Made by a program: the position numbers and the translations under genes
The notes under the pieces: generated by a model
Told to the model about the DNA's origin: nothing
Database searches by the model: none
What the model saw: only the letters and a program-made list of their open reading frames with translations
DNA from: an uncultured Alphaproteobacteria bacterium
GTDB taxonomy: Bacteria; Pseudomonadota; Alphaproteobacteria; Rhizobiales; Pleomorphomonadaceae
NCBI GenBank assembly: GCA_937900425.1
Contig: CALCDT010000153.1
Span: forward strand, 1 to 10,408
Reading direction: 5' to 3'
Length of the DNA: 10,408 bases
Shown: positions 7,034 to 10,408 of the stretch, piece after piece
Position numbering within the stretch: position 1 is the stretch's first letter
How the letters are laid out: each line of letters opens with the position of its first letter

Positions 7034-7243
7034 TCACAGCGCTTTGGACGACGATATGCGGACTACGGAGATCCGCCCCGTTGTGCCCGCGATCTGGCGG
7101 TTGAGGTCCGCGAGCGCGGCGGCCATTTCCGCGTCGCTGGCATAGGTCACCCGCTTGCCGTCGTATTCGACGGTGCGGATGCCCTGATAGCGCGCGGCCA
7201 TCAGGGCGTCCCGCCAGGCGCTGAGCTGGGCGAGGTCGGCCAT
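7034..7243 (-). CDS. Small gpW-like phage head-tail joining protein
   Basis: A 69-residue protein resembling the gpW-type head-tail joining proteins annotated in many alphaproteobacterial prophages; gpW of lambda is about the same size and sits at the portal vertex, completing the DNA-filled head for tail attachment. It begins MADLAQLSAWRDAL, has a mid-region VEYDGKRVTYASDAEM (25-40), a helix with alternating Ala/Leu (41-52), and ends VRISSSKAL, an ending I associate with this group. The ATG at 7243 is 2 bases past the stop codon of the capsid gene, so translation is probably coupled; the Shine-Dalgarno match (GGGG, 7 bases upstream) is only moderate. Its position after the capsid gene differs from lambda, where W precedes the portal gene. 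It is the last gene before the tRNA. Confidence 0.75.
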   Translation of the reverse strand: MADLAQLSAWRDALMAARYQGIRTVEYDGKRVTYASDAEMAAALADLNRQIAGTTGRISVVRISSSKAL

Positions 7244-7245
7244 GC

Positions 7246-9102
7246 TCACGCCCCGGCGTTCATGAACCAGCCGCGGTGGTCGATGAACCCGGCCCCGAAG
7301 TCCAGGATCACCCGAATCTCCACGCCGTCCACATCCCAGCCCGAGCGGCTCTCGACCTGCGGGCCTTCGGCGCCCGAGAGATAAGCGAACTCCAGCCCAT
7401 CGATCTCGCCGGGTTCGGCGGTGACGTACCAGCGGGTTGCCGAGCTGAGCCGTGGCTCGACCACCAGCGAGAGCGCCCCGGAGAAGGGGTTCACGTCTGC
7501 CGCCGTGGCGGGCGCGATGGAGGCCAGCCACTTCTCGGCCGTGGTCTCAAGCGCGGGCGGGACCAGCAGGTTGCGCGGCGTCACGCGGATGGTGCGATCC
7601 TCGATGCCCTTCTGCGTCCTGAGCGCCAGGCGGGCGGCCGACAGCGTCGCGTCCGAGATAGCAGCACCAGTGCCTGCCTTGTTGCCGTGGTCGGCGTGGA
7701 ACAGCGTCTTGCCGTCCGACAGGGTGGGGCCGTTGCCGCTGCCCGCCTCGAGGAGGGTGACGAGGATCCGCGCCTCGGTCTCGGCGGCAGCCTGACCCAT
7801 CCGGCGCGCGAGGTCCGCGAAGGCGCCGAGGTCGTCGTTGACCAGCACCTGCCGGGTGATGCCGATCTTCCGCGCCCAGGTCTCGACCTTGTAGGCCTCC
7901 CGCGCCTCGGCCATGGTCCCGGCCTTGATCTCGCCGTGCTCGTTCAGCTTCTCCAGCAGCGGCGCCTCGCCCAGCATGATCTTGTTCACCGCGCGGAAGT
8001 CACGCGCCGTGGTCTGGCGGCCGAGCCGGCGGATGCCCGAGGGCGCGGCCTGGTAGGCGTCACGCAGCACCCGGCCCACCGTGTCCCCGAGGATGATCGG
8101 GAAGTCGGAGGTGGTGTGCAGCGCGCGGGTGACGAGGCTCGCGGGCGACAGCGCCATGGTGGACTCGCCACGCAAGGTCAGCAGTTCCTTCGCCATGTCG
8201 ACGGGAGTCGAGTAGGCGTAGCGCCGGGCGGGCTCGCTCAGTTCGTGGCGCGGGTTGATCCGGGCGTAGAGCGCCTCGCCCATCTGCCGGGCGCGCAGAG
8301 CGGGGTCGTCCTGGCTCTCGCCCATCTCGACGCGGACCTGCTCGGTGCGGATGGCCAGTGCGCTGCGCTTGGCCAGCGCCTCGAATGCCGCGCGGCGGGC
8401 GGTGTCGGGATCGGCGCCTCCGTCGATCTGGCCGTCGATCCAGGACTGATCGAGCCCGGCGATGCGGGCGATGGAGCGGATCTCTGCATTGGCCTCGGCG
8501 CGGGTCTCGGTCTTCGGTGCCTCTGGCGGGGCCGGGGTGGTGGTCGTATCGGTCATCTCTGTCTCCATGCGAATGTGGGCGCCGGGGTCGGCGGGCGTCG
8601 GCACCAGGGAAATCTCGTGAGGGGTCCAGCGCACGGCGGTCAGCACGCGCGCGCCTTTTTCGGCGGACTCGGCCCAGTCCTCGACCGAGTAGCCGACCGA
8701 GACATGGCGCAGGATGCCCGCCAGGACGTCCTGCCAGACTGGCTCCACCTCGGGCCGGGCCGAGAACTGGATCAGCGCCGTGCCACGCTTGCCGTCCACG
8801 GCCGCGCTGCGCACGGAGCCCAGAACGTCTCGGACGGCTGTCTGGCGGTGTGCATCGAGGACGCTGGCACCCTCCAGGCGCGACAGGTCAACCGCCTCGG
8901 GCGCGAGGCTCAGCCGCTCGATGTATTGCCCCGCAATGTCGCGGCGGCGCACCGGCGCGCCGGTGGACCAGATCACCTCGACGGTGCGCGCGTCCGGATC
9001 GGCCGTCGCGGGCGCAAGCGTCGCGTGGCGGGTGTGAAGGCAAACGTTGTCGTTCCCGACGGTTGAGCGGCTCGGTGTCGGGGTTGTCTCGGTGTCAGCC
9101 AT
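7246..9102 (-). CDS. Prohead protease / major capsid protein fusion
   Basis: One 618-residue protein joins two phage head functions. Residues about 20-180 form an HK97-type prohead protease (peptidase family S78 type), with likely catalytic H85 in VLDAHR and S135 in HVSVGYS, and the typical PHEISLVPTPADP (161-173). A Thr/Pro/Glu-rich linker follows (about 182-205), then a helical, scaffold-like or delta-domain-like stretch (206-315), and a major capsid domain of the Mu gpT kind (about 316-618) with KTLFHADHGN (465-474). Known fused proteins of this layout occur in alphaproteobacterial prophages; the protease part is expected to act during capsid maturation. The ATG at 9102 has a perfect AAGGAGG (9109-9115) 6 bases upstream and overlaps the end of the portal gene by 8 bases. 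The frame is intact with no disabling change visible. Confidence 0.9.
   Translation of the reverse strand: MADTETTPTPSRSTVGNDNVCLHTRHATLAPATADPDARTVEVIWSTGAPVRRRDIAGQYIERLSLAPEAVDLSRLEGASVLDAHRQTAVRDVLGSVRSAAVDGKRGTALIQFSARPEVEPVWQDVLAGILRHVSVGYSVEDWAESAEKGARVLTAVRWTPHEISLVPTPADPGAHIRMETEMTDTTTTPAPPEAPKTETRAEANAEIRSIARIAGLDQSWIDGQIDGGADPDTARRAAFEALAKRSALAIRTEQVRVEMGESQDDPALRARQMGEALYARINPRHELSEPARRYAYSTPVDMAKELLTLRGESTMALSPASLVTRALHTTSDFPIILGDTVGRVLRDAYQAAPSGIRRLGRQTTARDFRAVNKIMLGEAPLLEKLNEHGEIKAGTMAEAREAYKVETWARKIGITRQVLVNDDLGAFADLARRMGQAAAETEARILVTLLEAGSGNGPTLSDGKTLFHADHGNKAGTGAAISDATLSAARLALRTQKGIEDRTIRVTPRNLLVPPALETTAEKWLASIAPATAADVNPFSGALSLVVEPRLSSATRWYVTAEPGEIDGLEFAYLSGAEGPQVESRSGWDVDGVEIRVILDFGAGFIDHRGWFMNAGA
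8554..8566 (-). promoter_or_regulatory. Possible internal start for a free capsid protein
   Basis: Inside the fusion gene, GGAG (8566-8563) lies 6 bases ahead of an in-frame ATG (8556-8554, M183), exactly where the protease domain ends and the linker begins. Starting here would yield a 436-residue capsid chain without protease. The spacing is ideal for translation, but the site has not been shown to work. Confidence 0.35.
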
Positions 9103-10408
9103 CGGCCGCCTCCTTCTGCTGCGGCACCGCCGTCTGACCGAAGGTCAGCCCCAGCCCCTCCGCACGTTCGCGGTCGGCGGCGATCTCGGCATCCACCTGT
9201 TCGGCGTCGTAGCCGCGCTCGGAGATCGCCTGGGACCGGCTCTTGAGCCCCGCGCCGATCGCAAGGATCTCGGCCTGCACGTCCTTCATCGGATCGACGT
9301 AGTCGAACTTCGGCGGCAGCCATTCGCACCCCAGGTAGGCGTTCGGGTTGCGGTCGAAGTCCCGTGCAGGCAAATCGCCGGTCAGCACCGCCAGTTGCAC
9401 GAACCGCTCCCACACCGGGCGGCAGAACAGGTGCACCACCACGTTGTGCTGCAACTGCTCGACCCTGCGGCGGAACTCGATGAGCCCGGCGCGGATCGAG
9501 GAATAGGTGACGCCTTCCAGATCGCCCGACACCAGTTCGTAGGGCAGGCCGAGCCCGGCCGCGACGGCGCGCAGGTGGTTCTTCACGAAGGGCGCGTAGG
9601 CGTCGTGCTCGGTCGGGTTCGAAAACCGGATGTCGGTGCCGGGCGGGAGCGGGATCAGGCTTCCGGGCTCCATGCCCACGGTCAGCGCGCCTCCGGTGTT
9701 CGTGCCCGAGAGGCCGCCCGCCGTGCCATCGGGATCGGTGATGAAGCCGGTGAACAGCGCCGCGACCTTGGCCTTCACCAGCGCGGCATCCTCGAACTGG
9801 TCAAGCTCGTGGAGCCGCAGCAGCACCGGCGCGAGCCAGGTGATCCCGCGCAGCTGGCCCGCGGCGAGCGGCTTGAACAGGTGCAGGCAATCGGCAGCGG
9901 GGACGCGGAGCGGGTCCATGCGGAGAGACCCCAGCGGATCGCCCGGGCGGGAGGACAGGACCCGATAGGCGACCCGGCGACCGGCTGCATCGAACTCGAT
10001 GCCCGCGCGGATCCGCGCCCCGCCGCCGATCTCGCGGTGCAGGTCCATGGGAACCTGCTCGCGATCCAGAAGCTCGATTTGGAGGGGAAGTGCAGCGGCG
10101 TCGCTGGCAACGCGCAGCCGGGCGAAGCTCTCGCCGCTCTCGACCATCGCGCGGACGGCCATGGCTTGCAGCCCGTAGAAGTCGGCCAGCCCGTCCGGGG
10201 CGGCGTGATCGGTCCAGCGCAACCAGAGCGCCTGCAGCCGCTCGCGCACCGCCCGGTCGGGATGGGTGGACTGCGGCTTGATCCCGGCGCCGACGACATT
10301 GCCGACCAGGCTGTCCACCGCCGCCGCGACCCACGGGTTGTTCCGCGCATACCACCCGGCCCGCCGCGCCGCCGTGGTCGCGCCCGCCAGGATCGCCGCG
10401 TTCAGCCC
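9095..10408 (-). CDS. Phage portal protein, lambda gpB family (5' end outside window)
   Basis: Forms the dodecameric ring at the capsid vertex through which the terminase packages DNA. The frame is open from the right edge to the TGA at 9095, giving 437 residues of a protein that continues upstream. The visible start reads WYARNNPWVAAAVDSLVGN, the conserved N-terminal region of lambda-type portals, so the GTG at 10318 is not the real start. Further typical parts are PLQIELLDREQVP, a hydrophobic helix region FEDAALVKAKVAALFTGFI, PGTDIRFSNPTEH, and LGLPYELVSGDLEGVTYSSIRAG, the best-conserved block of the family. It ends with a charged Gln/Glu/Lys tail. Its last 8 bases overlap the start of the protease-capsid gene, and that gene's ribosome site lies inside its coding end. 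A terminase gene would be expected just beyond the window. Confidence 0.92.
   Translation of the reverse strand, partial: GLNAAILAGATTAARRAGWYARNNPWVAAAVDSLVGNVVGAGIKPQSTHPDRAVRERLQALWLRWTDHAAPDGLADFYGLQAMAVRAMVESGESFARLRVASDAAALPLQIELLDREQVPMDLHREIGGGARIRAGIEFDAAGRRVAYRVLSSRPGDPLGSLRMDPLRVPAADCLHLFKPLAAGQLRGITWLAPVLLRLHELDQFEDAALVKAKVAALFTGFITDPDGTAGGLSGTNTGGALTVGMEPGSLIPLPPGTDIRFSNPTEHDAYAPFVKNHLRAVAAGLGLPYELVSGDLEGVTYSSIRAGLIEFRRRVEQLQHNVVVHLFCRPVWERFVQLAVLTGDLPARDFDRNPNAYLGCEWLPPKFDYVDPMKDVQAEILAIGAGLKSRSQAISERGYDAEQVDAEIAADRERAEGLGLTFGQTAVPQQKEAADG
9109..9115 (-). promoter_or_regulatory. Perfect ribosome binding site of the capsid fusion gene
   Basis: AAGGAGG on the minus strand, 6 bases before the ATG at 9102 and inside the end of the portal gene. 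It fixes the start of the fusion protein and suits the large amount of capsid protein needed relative to portal. Confidence 0.8.

Larger units (their letters stand above)
6852..10408. mobile_element. Phage-derived element next to tRNA-fMet (one end visible)
   Basis: Three head-morphogenesis genes (portal, protease-capsid fusion, gpW-like joining protein) lie on the minus strand and end close to the 3' end of tRNA-fMet. By eye the codon use is somewhat less extreme in G and C than in the genes at 1-6065. No integrase, regulator or tail gene is present in this part. The other end, the terminase and everything else lie beyond 10408. Capsid-encoding satellite, decayed prophage or an otherwise rearranged prophage are all compatible with what is visible. 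Confidence 0.8.

Noticed and set aside
7276..9066. Long plus-strand open frame opposite the protease-capsid gene
   Set aside because: Gly/Arg/His/Asp-rich shadow of a clearly coding minus strand.

Overview
The window looks like a piece of chromosome from a very GC-rich alphaproteobacterium, with one end of an integrated phage-type element. I infer Alphaproteobacteria, probably Hyphomicrobiales (Rhizobiales), from three things: strong G/C preference at third codon positions, an initiator tRNA of alphaproteobacterial type with an A:U pair at 29:41, and phage head proteins of the kind common in alphaproteobacterial prophages. No gene here fixes the genus.

Left part (1-6065), all on the minus strand, read from high to low coordinates: an iron-containing (group III) alcohol dehydrogenase, a PdxA-family dehydrogenase, a family-39-type membrane glycosyltransferase, and a potassium/proton antiporter of the NhaP2/CvrA type that runs off the left edge. 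The alcohol dehydrogenase has a good sigma-70-like promoter (6121-6148), and the PdxA-family gene follows it after about 100 bases. These two probably form a small catabolic unit oxidising a hydroxylated, partly phosphorylated C3-C4 substrate, which is an inference. The glycosyltransferase (cell-envelope sugar transfer) and the antiporter (cytoplasmic ion and pH balance) look like independent functions.

Middle (6066-6774): about 700 bases with no convincing gene. They hold the alcohol dehydrogenase promoter, several short inverted repeats and, near the right end, the likely promoter region of an initiator tRNA-fMet gene (6775-6851, plus strand). That tRNA is followed by a strong rho-independent terminator (6881-6901).

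Right part (6852-10408): a phage-derived element whose left boundary appears to be the 3' end of tRNA-fMet. On the minus strand it carries a lambda-type portal protein (5' end outside the window), a single protein combining a prohead protease with a Mu gpT-like major capsid protein, and a small gpW-like head-tail joining protein. These genes are tightly packed, with an 8-base overlap and then a 2-base gap. The block then stops: no tail gene and no integrase lie between the last head gene and the tRNA. The 180 bases between them hold the terminator and a set of four GTGTYGC heptamers arranged as an inverted pair of direct repeats, which look like protein-binding sites at an attachment region. 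The element may be a decayed prophage or a capsid-encoding satellite. Deciding requires the sequence beyond 10408.
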